A DNA stretch of 7,002 nt from NCBI GenBank assembly GCA_030599055.1, contig JAUVOS010000133.1:1-7002 (forward strand). Reading direction: 5' to 3'. The position numbers were made by a program, and so were the translations under genes. Under the pieces are notes generated by a model. It was not told the origin of the DNA and did not search any database. It saw nothing but the letters and a program-made list of their open reading frames with translations. The stretch comes from Lutibacter sp. Its GTDB lineage: Bacteria; Bacteroidota; Bacteroidia; Flavobacteriales; Flavobacteriaceae. The number at the start of each line of letters is the position of its first letter. Within the stretch, counting starts at the first letter, position 1. This document shows, piece after piece, positions 1 through 6,507 of the stretch.

Positions 1-344
1 AGTAATTTTTCACTTTTTTTAATAGATATAATACCTTTCTGATTTTCGGTTGTGGGATTTCCTCTTAAATGATTGGTAATCGTTTTTATTGCAAGAAGGC
101 TCTTCATTACATGTCCTTCAATATTCGATAAGTCAGGCAGTGCCATAGTCCTTAGTTGGTCTTGCATTGCATCGATATCAAAACTTCTGAATGCAAGATA
201 GTGCACCAAATTTAAAGCACTCTTCTGATATGCTGGATGTACTTTTACAATCAAATCATCATAATTATTCTCCAAAGCCTTAGCTTTTTTAATAATTGCA
301 TCAATTTGATTGTTTATAATTAATAATTTTTCCTGATTTTTCAT
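1..344 (-). CDS. Partial gene: N-terminus of an atypical pyruvate kinase-like protein (3' end beyond the window)
   Basis: The first 114 codons of an open frame start at ATG 344-342 and run off the left edge with no stop. The product is a mostly helical, soluble N-terminal region. The stretch VHPAYQKSALNLVHYLAFRS (residues 35-54), followed by FDIDAMQDQL and LSNIEGHVMKSLLAI (72-86), resembles the N-terminal extension that precedes the barrel domain in long, atypical pyruvate kinases, which carry the pattern 'SA.NL.HYLALR..D...LQ..L...GL..L...E.HV'. The catalytic barrel itself lies outside the window, so enzyme activity cannot be judged here. The gene lies 46 bases downstream of the HD/DUF5706 gene on the same strand; it could be read through from it, but nothing suggests a shared function. 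No clear ribosome-binding site is visible; an A-rich tract precedes the ATG, as is common in Bacteroidota. The family call rests on recalled pattern similarity only. Confidence 0.6.
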   Translation of the reverse strand, partial: MKNQEKLLIINNQIDAIIKKAKALENNYDDLIVKVHPAYQKSALNLVHYLAFRSFDIDAMQDQLRTMALPDLSNIEGHVMKSLLAIKTITNHLRGNPTTENQKGIISIKKSEKL

Positions 345-390
345 TTTTTTATTTTTTTATTTTAATGAAAGAATTTATTATCAAAAGTCA

Positions 391-1548
391 TTATAGTTGA
401 ATGAGTACTAACAAAAATGCAATAACCGAAACTACTATCCCTACCATAAATACATTGTATGCCCACCGCAGTAACTTGTATTTTTTGGCAAGTACTTTAC
501 CTAAGGAATATTGGTCTTTTGTCATTGCAGAATACAAATACAGATCATCATTTATCATTTCTCTAATAGCCCATTCATAGTCATCTAAATTCATGTTATA
601 AAAATTTCCAAAAAACAGAAGGTTGACTTTCTTTTTCCTGATATCGTTTTTGTCAAACTTACCAGAAGAAATATTAGGACGTGTAGATAAAATAGCAAGA
701 ATAATAGTTGACAAGCTAAAAACAATAAAGATTACAGTCGGTAAAATTAAAGCTGGTTCTTCTCTGAATTTGCTAGCTATTGCAGCTAATCCTAGAGATA
801 TAATAATTCCGTTGAGTGAAATAAGAATATTAGATTTGTTATCAGCGATTGAGCTCAGATTAATCTGGTTACGAGCTGTTAGCTTAAACATAGAATCAAC
901 ACCACGAGAATATTTTCTTAGCTTATTTTTTTCTTTATTCTTTTTCTTTTCTTTCTTTAATATTCTTTCTTCTAAAAGTGTAGCATTTTTTTCTTTAGCA
1001 CTTGACAATTTTTGACAGTAATTAGTAAAAAACACATGTTTTTTAAAAAAGCGTAAAGACTCTTTTTTAAATTTTAATTTTTTGATTTTTTGATTTCTCG
1101 TGTTGTTTAATTCTTGTCTTAGTTTTTCTGCAAGTTCAAAATAATTTTTGTCACTTAAATGCATAATATCAGCATCACATAAAATTTCAGCAATCTTGTT
1201 AGTTGGTTTATGAGGAAAAACTGTTGCCATAATGCACTCAGCAACAAGATCAATTGTCTCTTTATCAATATTTTTAAGTCTAAGAAAATTTGAAGCTATA
1301 ACGACACTTTCTTTTTCGTGTCCTTGCTGTTTTTTGATATATCCTGTATCATGAAACCATGCACTAGTTAGCAAGATATTCATATCATTCTTATTTAAGT
1401 TTTCTTTGGCTCCTATTAATTTAGCATTTTTCACTACCGATTTTGTGTGATCAATCGTATGATAAGTTAAACTCTCTGATGACTCTCCTTCTATAAGAAT
1501 AGTGACATATTTTTCAATCTCTTTTAATAATACTGTAGTAATTTGCAT
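391..1548 (-). CDS. HD-domain protein fused to a DUF5706 / Pycsar-effector (PycTM-like) transmembrane domain
   Basis: A 385-residue two-part protein. Residues about 25-150 form an HD phosphohydrolase domain with candidate metal ligands H30/H34 (YHTIDHT), the H66-D67 doublet (AWFHDTGY), H77 (GHEKES) and D125/D127 (LCDADIMHL). This resembles the 'predicted metal-dependent HD phosphohydrolase' group and suggests hydrolysis or binding of a phosphorylated ligand, plausibly a nucleotide. A very Lys/Glu-rich linker (about 193-215) follows. Residues about 220-385 match DUF5706, the Pycsar system effector family: RNQINLSSIADNKSNILISL leads into membrane spans at about 241-257 and 266-287, with a third at about 365-385. 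In Pycsar, membrane effectors of this type respond to a cyclic pyrimidine nucleotide and damage the membrane of infected cells. The gene starts four bases after the stop of a nucleotide cyclase gene, so the two are probably co-transcribed and translationally coupled. HD-DUF5706 proteins are, as far as I recall, common in Bacteroidota and mostly uncharacterised; the defence role is inferred from context. Confidence 0.85.
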   Translation of the reverse strand: MQITTVLLKEIEKYVTILIEGESSESLTYHTIDHTKSVVKNAKLIGAKENLNKNDMNILLTSAWFHDTGYIKKQQGHEKESVVIASNFLRLKNIDKETIDLVAECIMATVFPHKPTNKIAEILCDADIMHLSDKNYFELAEKLRQELNNTRNQKIKKLKFKKESLRFFKKHVFFTNYCQKLSSAKEKNATLLEERILKKEKKKNKEKNKLRKYSRGVDSMFKLTARNQINLSSIADNKSNILISLNGIIISLGLAAIASKFREEPALILPTVIFIVFSLSTIILAILSTRPNISSGKFDKNDIRKKKVNLLFFGNFYNMNLDDYEWAIREMINDDLYLYSAMTKDQYSLGKVLAKKYKLLRWAYNVFMVGIVVSVIAFLLVLIQL

Positions 1549-1552
1549 AGTT

Positions 1553-2887
1553 TTAGATGTTTAAATTTTTTATAGACTGAGGTTCAACTAATTTATAAAT
1601 AGAAATAGGCTCATTACTACCTTTTATATTTGAAAAACCAATTCCAATAAATGAGTTTTGTATCTTTTCGCTTATTTGTTCAAATACAGTTTTTGAAATA
1701 AGTAGTTGTGAATTATATTTTTTGTTTAATTGCTCAATTCTTGAAGCTATTATTACAACTTTTCCTGTAATTGAATATTGCTTACGTGTTACAGAGCCAA
1801 TATTTCCGGTAACAGCCTCATCATAGTGAAGCCCGATTCCAATACGTGTTTTAGGAATATTTCCTTTATTATATTCTATATTTATTTTGTCTATTATCTC
1901 CAGTGCTGCTTGTGTTGCCTGTTGACTACTATTTCCTATAGCAACTGGAGCTCCGAATGTAGCCATAAAGCCATCTCCCAAAAATTGATTGATAACTCCA
2001 TGATGAGATTGAATAATATCAATCATAAAGCCAAATAAAGTATTTAAGTATGATACAACTTCCTCAGGCTGATGTTTATCAACGAAAGGAGTAAATTGTC
2101 TTATGTCTAGAAACATAACGCATACATTTTTTCTTGTTCCTAATAATTCATCTCGATTATTTAAAATATTTTCAACAATTTGAGGTGATATCTGTTGACC
2201 AAATAAGTCAATTACTTCATTTTTTTCGTTAATCGTATCCCATGATTTTTTTATATTCTTTTTGATAAGATTTGCAACAAAACCAGCTGCTATTCCAGTA
2301 GTTATCAAAATAGAACCTTGTCCGAGATACTGCATTCCTGTTAAATCAATATTAAGCGCATTAACAGTTGTATTTGAATAGAGGGTTGAATAGTAAATGG
2401 AAATAATAACATATTCAAAGGCAGCTAACATTCCTGTAAATAAGGATAATTTGAAATTTAATCTAAATGTTGAAAGAACTATAAAAATAAAATAAGTTAG
2501 AGTAGCTGGTGTTTGTAATATAAGTGTGCTTTTAGAATATTCAACAATAAAAATTAATAGCAAACTAAGTAAACTTACTTCTGAGAAACTTTTAAAGTAT
2601 CCAATGAATTGTGCGCTTGGAAAATAGCTTTTACTTTTTTTTCCTAATAAATAATGTGTGAAAGATTCATAAATAATTATAATAGCTGTAAAAATTAAAA
2701 TAGCAAAAATAGAAATATGTGTTTTAAATATACTAATGTATTCTTCGCGATAAAATAAGTAAATAACAATCAGTAAAATTGCTTCAAATCCTAATAAACC
2801 TATTAGAATAACAGATTGTAAGCGCTCACTCTTTAAAATTTCAATATTAAAAAGTTCTTCTTTTGATATGTTGTAATTAGATTTCAT
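1553..2887 (-). CDS. Membrane-anchored class III adenylate/guanylate-type nucleotide cyclase (possible Pycsar-like cyclase)
   Basis: A 444-residue protein. The N-terminal half is hydrophobic, with about six membrane spans (roughly 24-46, 58-79, 100-116, 123-139, 145-167, 188-208). A short cytoplasmic linker, LFGQQISPQIVENIL (228-242), joins it to a class III cyclase catalytic domain (about 252-435). The metal-binding aspartates are present: D260 in FLDIRQFTPF and D305 in FLGDGFMATFG. The transition-state arginine is present as R383 (IASRIEQLN). Other positions differ from textbook cyclases: Q301 sits where adenylate cyclases have the base-contacting Lys, S372 where they have Asp or Thr, and I379 where the transition-state Asn is expected. 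The product nucleotide therefore cannot be assigned as cAMP from sequence. The gene ends four bases before the HD/DUF5706 effector-like gene, a cyclase-effector pairing typical of Pycsar. Described PycC enzymes are, as I recall, generally soluble, so the membrane domain is atypical and may itself be the sensor. Start: ATG 2887-2885, with no strong ribosome-binding site. Confidence 0.9.
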   Translation of the reverse strand: MKSNYNISKEELFNIEILKSERLQSVILIGLLGFEAILLIVIYLFYREEYISIFKTHISIFAILIFTAIIIIYESFTHYLLGKKSKSYFPSAQFIGYFKSFSEVSLLSLLLIFIVEYSKSTLILQTPATLTYFIFIVLSTFRLNFKLSLFTGMLAAFEYVIISIYYSTLYSNTTVNALNIDLTGMQYLGQGSILITTGIAAGFVANLIKKNIKKSWDTINEKNEVIDLFGQQISPQIVENILNNRDELLGTRKNVCVMFLDIRQFTPFVDKHQPEEVVSYLNTLFGFMIDIIQSHHGVINQFLGDGFMATFGAPVAIGNSSQQATQAALEIIDKINIEYNKGNIPKTRIGIGLHYDEAVTGNIGSVTRKQYSITGKVVIIASRIEQLNKKYNSQLLISKTVFEQISEKIQNSFIGIGFSNIKGSNEPISIYKLVEPQSIKNLNI

Positions 2888-2913
2888 TTAAAAACCATAC
2901 TAATTATATTAAA

Positions 2914-3003
2914 TTATTTCGATTCAAAATACTCAGGAAACTTACTAAACTCCTTTTTGAATAATTCTTGTTGTTCTTTACCTTCTTCCATTGTTTTTTT
3001 CAT
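2914..3003 (-). CDS. Possible 29-residue charged small ORF upstream of the cyclase gene
   Basis: A short open frame from ATG 3003-3001 to TAA 2916-2914, ending 26 bases before the cyclase start. The peptide begins MKKTMEEGKEQQELFKKEF and continues to a terminal FESK. It is strongly charged and probably helical, with neither a signal peptide nor a membrane span. An in-frame TAA at 3021-3019 closes the frame upstream, so it is not an extension of a longer ORF in this sequence. It could be a genuine small protein or leader peptide for the cyclase operon, the tail of a decayed gene, or chance. Its composition (Lys, Glu, Gln, Phe) looks more protein-like than the AT-rich spacer around it, but 29 codons are too few for a firm call. 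I recognise no family. Confidence 0.35.
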   Translation of the reverse strand: MKKTMEEGKEQQELFKKEFSKFPEYFESK

Positions 3004-3040
3004 TGTTGTTGGGTTTATTTATTAGACTTAAGACCGCTAC

Positions 3041-3123
3041 GCTAATAGACTTTAGACGTTAGACCAATCTTTGTTTATTGCTATTATTTCCTTTTTACCT
3101 AAGTTAGTCTAAAGTCTTACGCC
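3041..3123. repeat. Inverted repeat built on AGACTTTAGAC in the spacer between the b561 and cyclase genes
   Basis: AGACTTTAGAC at 3047-3057 is repeated exactly in inverted orientation at 3107-3117. The match extends imperfectly outward (GCTAATAGACTTTAGAC against GCGTAAGACTTTAGAC), and 49 bases separate the arms. Nearby partial copies occur (TTAGACTTAAGACC from 3022, TTAGACC at 3059-3065). The element lies just beyond the stop of the cytochrome gene and upstream of the cyclase gene, so it may mark the boundary between two transcription units. The long loop and lack of a clean U-tract make a classical intrinsic terminator uncertain. It may simply be a dispersed intergenic repeat of this genome. 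Confidence 0.55.
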
Positions 3124-3137
3124 TTGTAGTTTTATGT

Positions 3138-3668
3138 CTATTCAAGAAACATACACATCCGTTTTACTAAATTTTCTCCTTTTTTAACTTTATAAATTAC
3201 TACTCCTGCAATATGCAAGACTACCATCCCTAATAAAGAAAATACAAATGCTTTATGTAAAAACTCTAGGGTTTCATCAAAATGAGCATCTGTTGGAAAT
3301 ACACCACTAAAATCATAAGTTAGTGCACCCGTTTTGTATATCATCATAAAACCAATCATTGGGGTTAGGATAAGTAAAATATACATTAATTTGTTAACCG
3401 TATTTACCATTAATTTATGTGCTGCTCCATTGTATTCAATTTCTTGAGGGACTTTGGTTTTGTTTCTTTTTTTGACGTATAATCTAATTAAGGTCAAGAT
3501 TAATATGAACATACCAAGGATGGCATGTGCCCGAAAAACATTTACATTTTCAGCAATAAACTCTACATTTTCTAAAGATTTTCCCTTAATAAATGCAAAA
3601 ATTAATAAAACGACTGTTAGCCAATGAATAATTATCATTGCTTTTGGATACTTTTTGATTGTGTTCAT
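3138..3668 (-). CDS. Cytochrome b561-family di-haem membrane protein
   Basis: A 176-residue, four-helix integral membrane protein of the bacterial cytochrome b561 / Ni-hydrogenase b-type cytochrome superfamily, about the same length as E. coli CybB. Membrane helices lie at roughly 8-28, 46-64, 92-111 and 138-160. Four histidines fall where the family places its two b-haem ligand pairs: H15 (IIHWLTV), H48 (FRAHAILG), H138 (EFLHKAF) and H152 (VLHIAGV). The family moves electrons within the inner membrane, for example from quinol or superoxide; the partner here is unknown. The gene starts 35 bases after the stop of the upstream ABC permease on the same strand and is probably the last gene of that transcription unit, although a functional link to the exporter is not evident. 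It ends with TAG at 3140-3138. Confidence 0.9.
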   Translation of the reverse strand: MNTIKKYPKAMIIIHWLTVVLLIFAFIKGKSLENVEFIAENVNVFRAHAILGMFILILTLIRLYVKKRNKTKVPQEIEYNGAAHKLMVNTVNKLMYILLILTPMIGFMMIYKTGALTYDFSGVFPTDAHFDETLEFLHKAFVFSLLGMVVLHIAGVVIYKVKKGENLVKRMCMFLE

Positions 3669-3703
3669 ACTCTATAGATTTGGTTAATTATTAATTTGAA
3701 TCA

Positions 3704-4825
3704 TTAAGTTGTTTTTCTGTAACTGATAACTGCTAGAAAATTCATAACTAGAGCATATATACTAATCTTAATAAGTTGTGGAATAATATCAACAAATCCA
3801 GATCCTTTTAGCATCACCATCCGTATTACTTCTATAAAATAACGTACGGGATTGAATTCAGTGATTTTTTGCGCCCAAACTGGCATACTTTCTATTGGTG
3901 TAAATAAACCGCTCATCAGAATAAAAATTACTACAAAAAACCAAGCAATAAACATGGCTTGTTGTTGGGTTTCGGTAAAATTGGATATAAAGAATCCCAT
4001 GCCTAAAAAGACCAAAATATAAATAGATGAGAACAATAAAATCCATGCAGGATTACCTAATAAGGGCACATCAAATAGAAATCTACCGATATTCATTCCA
4101 AAGAATAAGATAAACATCCCTAAAATCCAAAAAGGTAATAATTTACCAATAATAAATTGGTGTTTTTTTATTGGTGTTACGTTCATTTGTTCTAAAGTGC
4201 CAATTTCTTTTTCGCGAACAATATTCATTCCTGATAGAAAGAAAGTAATCATGGTTACTAAAATAACGATGATGCCAGGCACCATAAATGTTTTATAATC
4301 TAGGGTCTGATTGTACCAAAAAGAAGGCGTAAATTGAATCTTTTTCATACTTTGTTGTTGCGGTTGAGATGGCATTAATTCCAATCGGATTTGGTTATTA
4401 AAACCTTGAATGATTTGTGTGATATAGCCATTTTCAACACCAGCTGCTGCGCCATTTATGGCATCAATTTGTACCGATAGAGCCGTTTGCTTTTCTTTGA
4501 TTAGATTTCGTTCAAAGTTTGTTGGAATTTCTATCAGCACATCTGTTTTTCCTTCTTGGAGTGCTGTTTGTCCTTGTTTTTGAGAATCATATTCTCCAAC
4601 AATAGTGAAATAAGAGGAGACGTTAAATTTGCTTATAAGTTCTCTTGAATAAGCTGTTTTATCAGCATCAATATATCCTAAACGAACTTCTTTTACTTCA
4701 AAAGTTGCCGCAAAAGAGAGAATGACTATTTGTATAATGGGAACAATAAAGATAATAGGCAGCATCGCTTTATTACGAAATATCTGCTTAAACTCTTTTT
4801 GTACTATGATTAATATTGTTTTCAT
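3704..4825 (-). CDS. ABC-2 type transporter permease (YbhS/YbhR-like), second copy
   Basis: A 373-residue membrane subunit of an ABC exporter. The architecture is typical of the family: an N-terminal cytoplasmic segment (IVQKEFKQIFRNKAM), membrane span 1 at about 22-40, and a large extracytoplasmic domain at about 41-175. Five further spans follow (about 180-200, 226-247, 260-281, 288-308, 346-366). The family motif NIVREKEIGTLEQMNVTPI (201-219) lies in the cytoplasmic loop after the second span and is where the ATPase is expected to couple. The protein is clearly paralogous to the neighbouring permease, so the two probably form a heterodimer served by the ATPase at the right edge of the window. 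The substrate cannot be read from sequence; relatives export drugs or other small hydrophobic compounds, usually with a membrane-fusion protein and an outer-membrane channel, neither of which lies in this window. The gene follows the first permease across a 114-base gap filled by repeats. Confidence 0.92.
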   Translation of the reverse strand: MKTILIIVQKEFKQIFRNKAMLPIIFIVPIIQIVILSFAATFEVKEVRLGYIDADKTAYSRELISKFNVSSYFTIVGEYDSQKQGQTALQEGKTDVLIEIPTNFERNLIKEKQTALSVQIDAINGAAAGVENGYITQIIQGFNNQIRLELMPSQPQQQSMKKIQFTPSFWYNQTLDYKTFMVPGIIVILVTMITFFLSGMNIVREKEIGTLEQMNVTPIKKHQFIIGKLLPFWILGMFILFFGMNIGRFLFDVPLLGNPAWILLFSSIYILVFLGMGFFISNFTETQQQAMFIAWFFVVIFILMSGLFTPIESMPVWAQKITEFNPVRYFIEVIRMVMLKGSGFVDIIPQLIKISIYALVMNFLAVISYRKTT

Positions 4826-4939
4826 TTTATTAAAATTTGGAAATGTGCCAATTTGGAAATTTGAAAATCGCCGAATTACAACATTGTTTTATAAATTTTT
4901 ACATTATATCATTTTCAAATTGTCTAATTAACACATTGT
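4826..4939. repeat. Intergenic AT-rich repeat cluster, copies in both orientations, between the two permease genes
   Basis: The gap between the two permease genes consists largely of copies of one repeat. A forward copy (AATTTGGAAATGTGCCAATT) begins at 4834, a second partial forward copy (AATTTGAAAAT) lies at 4858-4868, and an inverted copy fills 4911-4937. The arms 4858-4868 and 4911-4921 are perfect 11-base complements around a 42-base loop, so the transcript could fold there. The inverted copy ends only two bases before the stop codon of the upstream permease gene. The same core occurs in two other gaps of this cluster. Confidence 0.8.
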
Positions 4940-6046
4940 TTATTCCAATCGTATTTTATATTTCTTAATACTTACCACTATAAAAAATAGTGTCATAGCA
5001 AAAAGAATTAAGGTTTCTTTCCATAAAACTGCTAATCCTACACTTTTGAGCATAATACCTTTAAGGATAATAATGTACCAAGTTGCTGGGACAATATTGC
5101 TAAAGATTTGTAGTGCTTTTGGCATACTGGCAATAGGGAATATAAATCCAGATAAGAGTATGACAGGCAACAATAATCCCATCAAGGAAATCATCATGGC
5201 GGTTTGTTGAGTTTCGGAAATAGTAGATATTAATATCCCTAAAGATAAGGCACTTACGATAAAGAGGACACTTTCAAAAGCCAATAACCACATGCTGCCC
5301 TGCATGGGCATTCCAAAGATAAAATAGCCTAATAATAAAATTACAATCGCATTAAATATAGATAAAAAGATATATGGGAATACCTTACCTATGATTACTT
5401 GAAAAGGTTTGATTGGTGACACCAATAAGATTTCCATCGTGCCAATTTCTTTTTCGCGAGTGATAGAAATGGAGGTCATCATGGCAGAAACTAACATTAA
5501 AATAATAGTCATTACACCAGGAACGAACATAAAAACACTTTTTAATTCCGGATTATATAACATACGGGTTTCAGCCTTTATTTGATAGGGCATTTGTATG
5601 GTTTTGTTTATCCCAGCTTGATATTTTTGTAAAATAGCCCCAATATAATTGTTAATAGTCGTAGCGGTGTTTGGTTCAGTAGCATCTGTAATGACTTGAA
5701 TATTTGCGATGTTTTCTTTTGTTAGTTTTTTAGCAAAATCAGCTTCAAAAACTAAAACAGCCTTGACTTTCCCTTGTTTGAAAATAGTTTCTACATCCGA
5801 TGCATCATAAATCATCTTTTCTACATTAAAATAATTTGATGCCGATATATTTTGGATAAGCTTTTGACTTTCTATATCATTCGCTTTATCATAAATAGCC
5901 ACATTAACATTGTTAATCTCGTTAGTTACGGCAAAACCAAATAATAATATTTGTGCAATAGGCATCCCAAAGAGAATAAACAAGGAGCGTCTATCTCTAA
6001 AGATATGGTAAAATTCTTTTTTTATAAATCCTATAAATCGTTTCAT
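4940..6046 (-). CDS. ABC-2 type transporter permease (YbhS/YbhR-like), first copy
   Basis: A 368-residue exporter permease with the same layout as its downstream neighbour. It has an N-terminal cytoplasmic region (FIKKEFYHIFRDRRSLFIL), span 1 at about 22-40, an extracytoplasmic domain at about 41-170, and spans at about 172-194, 219-245, 254-275, 282-303 and 343-360. The conserved loop motif REKEIGTMEILLVSPI (197-212) and the SETQQTAMM segment (277-285) are diagnostic of the ABC-2 / YhhJ-YbhS group. It would pair with the second permease and the ATPase encoded upstream to make an ABC exporter in the inner membrane. An S23-like gene separates it from the ATPase gene, which departs from the usual compact order. 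Repeats fill the gaps on both sides. Start: ATG 6046-6044, no clear Shine-Dalgarno, as elsewhere in this window. Confidence 0.92.
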   Translation of the reverse strand: MKRFIGFIKKEFYHIFRDRRSLFILFGMPIAQILLFGFAVTNEINNVNVAIYDKANDIESQKLIQNISASNYFNVEKMIYDASDVETIFKQGKVKAVLVFEADFAKKLTKENIANIQVITDATEPNTATTINNYIGAILQKYQAGINKTIQMPYQIKAETRMLYNPELKSVFMFVPGVMTIILMLVSAMMTSISITREKEIGTMEILLVSPIKPFQVIIGKVFPYIFLSIFNAIVILLLGYFIFGMPMQGSMWLLAFESVLFIVSALSLGILISTISETQQTAMMISLMGLLLPVILLSGFIFPIASMPKALQIFSNIVPATWYIIILKGIMLKSVGLAVLWKETLILFAMTLFFIVVSIKKYKIRLE

Positions 6047-6052
6047 TTAATA

Positions 6053-6148
6053 AATTTGAAAATGTGTCAATTTGAAAATTCGTTAATTATTTGTTCATTA
6101 TTTAATGAGATAATTTGAAAATTAGCTAATTTGAAAATGTGTTAATTT
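6053..6148. repeat. Intergenic AT-rich repeat, direct copies between the S23-like gene and the first permease gene
   Basis: Two direct copies of the core AATTTGAAAATGTGTYAATT begin at 6053 and 6128, with a shorter AATTTGAAAATT-type copy between them (from about 6112). Together they occupy nearly the whole gap, reaching to within about ten bases of both flanking coding ends. The family is the same as in the gaps at 4826-4939 and 6508-6656. It is not a coding sequence: stops occur in all frames. Confidence 0.8.
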
Positions 6149-6156
6149 AAGATTAG

Positions 6157-6507
6157 TTAATTATTACGTTTTGATGTGCTAATTATTTTATTTGTAATTT
6201 TTGATATTTCAATTAATTGCTCTTTAAGGTTACTTATTGACGGATAACTATCTGATAAATGGCACAGCTCTAACCAATACTCTGTTTCGTCCATTTCTTT
6301 TGCAGCTATTTTAAATTTGTGAATAAAATCTTTTTTACTTTCTGCATTTTGTGCTTCTCTGATATTTGCACCTATAGAAGTTCCTGATTTTAGTAACTGA
6401 TTAGCAATTGCAAATTTTCGTTTTGTTTCTAAAATTTCGCAGTATCTTATAATTTCTAATGCAAAATCCAGTGTTTTTTTTATAATAATATTTTCTCTTT
6501 GTTGCAT
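6157..6507 (-). CDS. Four-helix-bundle protein of the S23 / 23S rRNA intervening-sequence (IVP-like) family
   Basis: A 116-residue soluble protein, all helical by composition. Family hallmarks are SGTSIGANIREAQNAESKKD (41-60), FIHKFKIAAKEMDETEYWL (61-79), and the N-terminal helix before RKFAIANQLLKSG (30-42). Relatives are encoded inside 23S rRNA intervening sequences of some bacteria and as free-standing genes in many Bacteroidota; they form pentameric helical bundles related to the Avd accessory protein of diversity-generating retroelements. Their role in free-standing form is not established. Here the gene sits between the ATPase and the permeases of an exporter and is flanked on both sides by copies of the same AT-rich repeat, which suggests it arrived as a passenger rather than as a transporter part. 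No reverse transcriptase or variable repeat is visible, so a diversity-generating system is not supported. Confidence 0.88.
   Translation of the reverse strand: MQQRENIIIKKTLDFALEIIRYCEILETKRKFAIANQLLKSGTSIGANIREAQNAESKKDFIHKFKIAAKEMDETEYWLELCHLSDSYPSISNLKEQLIEISKITNKIISTSKRNN

Noticed and set aside
623..1015. Plus-strand 130-codon open frame
   Set aside because: It lies entirely opposite the HD/DUF5706 gene; its Phe/Leu/Ser-rich composition is the antisense of the Lys-rich linker. It is a shadow frame.
1778..2038. Plus-strand 86-codon open frame
   Set aside because: It is antisense to the conserved catalytic domain of the cyclase and shows no family features.
2888..3137. Bacteroidota-type promoter (TAnnTTTG at -7) ahead of the cyclase
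   Set aside because: I scanned the minus strand of this spacer and found no convincing match at a suitable distance, so no promoter is annotated.
3858..4046. Minus-strand 62-codon open frame inside the second permease gene
   Set aside because: It overlaps the well-supported permease in another frame and has no recognisable features.
4722..4931. Plus-strand 69-codon open frame
   Set aside because: It covers the permease 5' end in antisense and the adjoining repeats; the composition is that of AT-rich noncoding sequence.
6157..6507. Avd accessory gene of a diversity-generating retroelement
   Set aside because: The four-helix-bundle fold is shared, but no reverse transcriptase, template repeat or variable target gene is visible; free-standing S23-like proteins are the simpler match.
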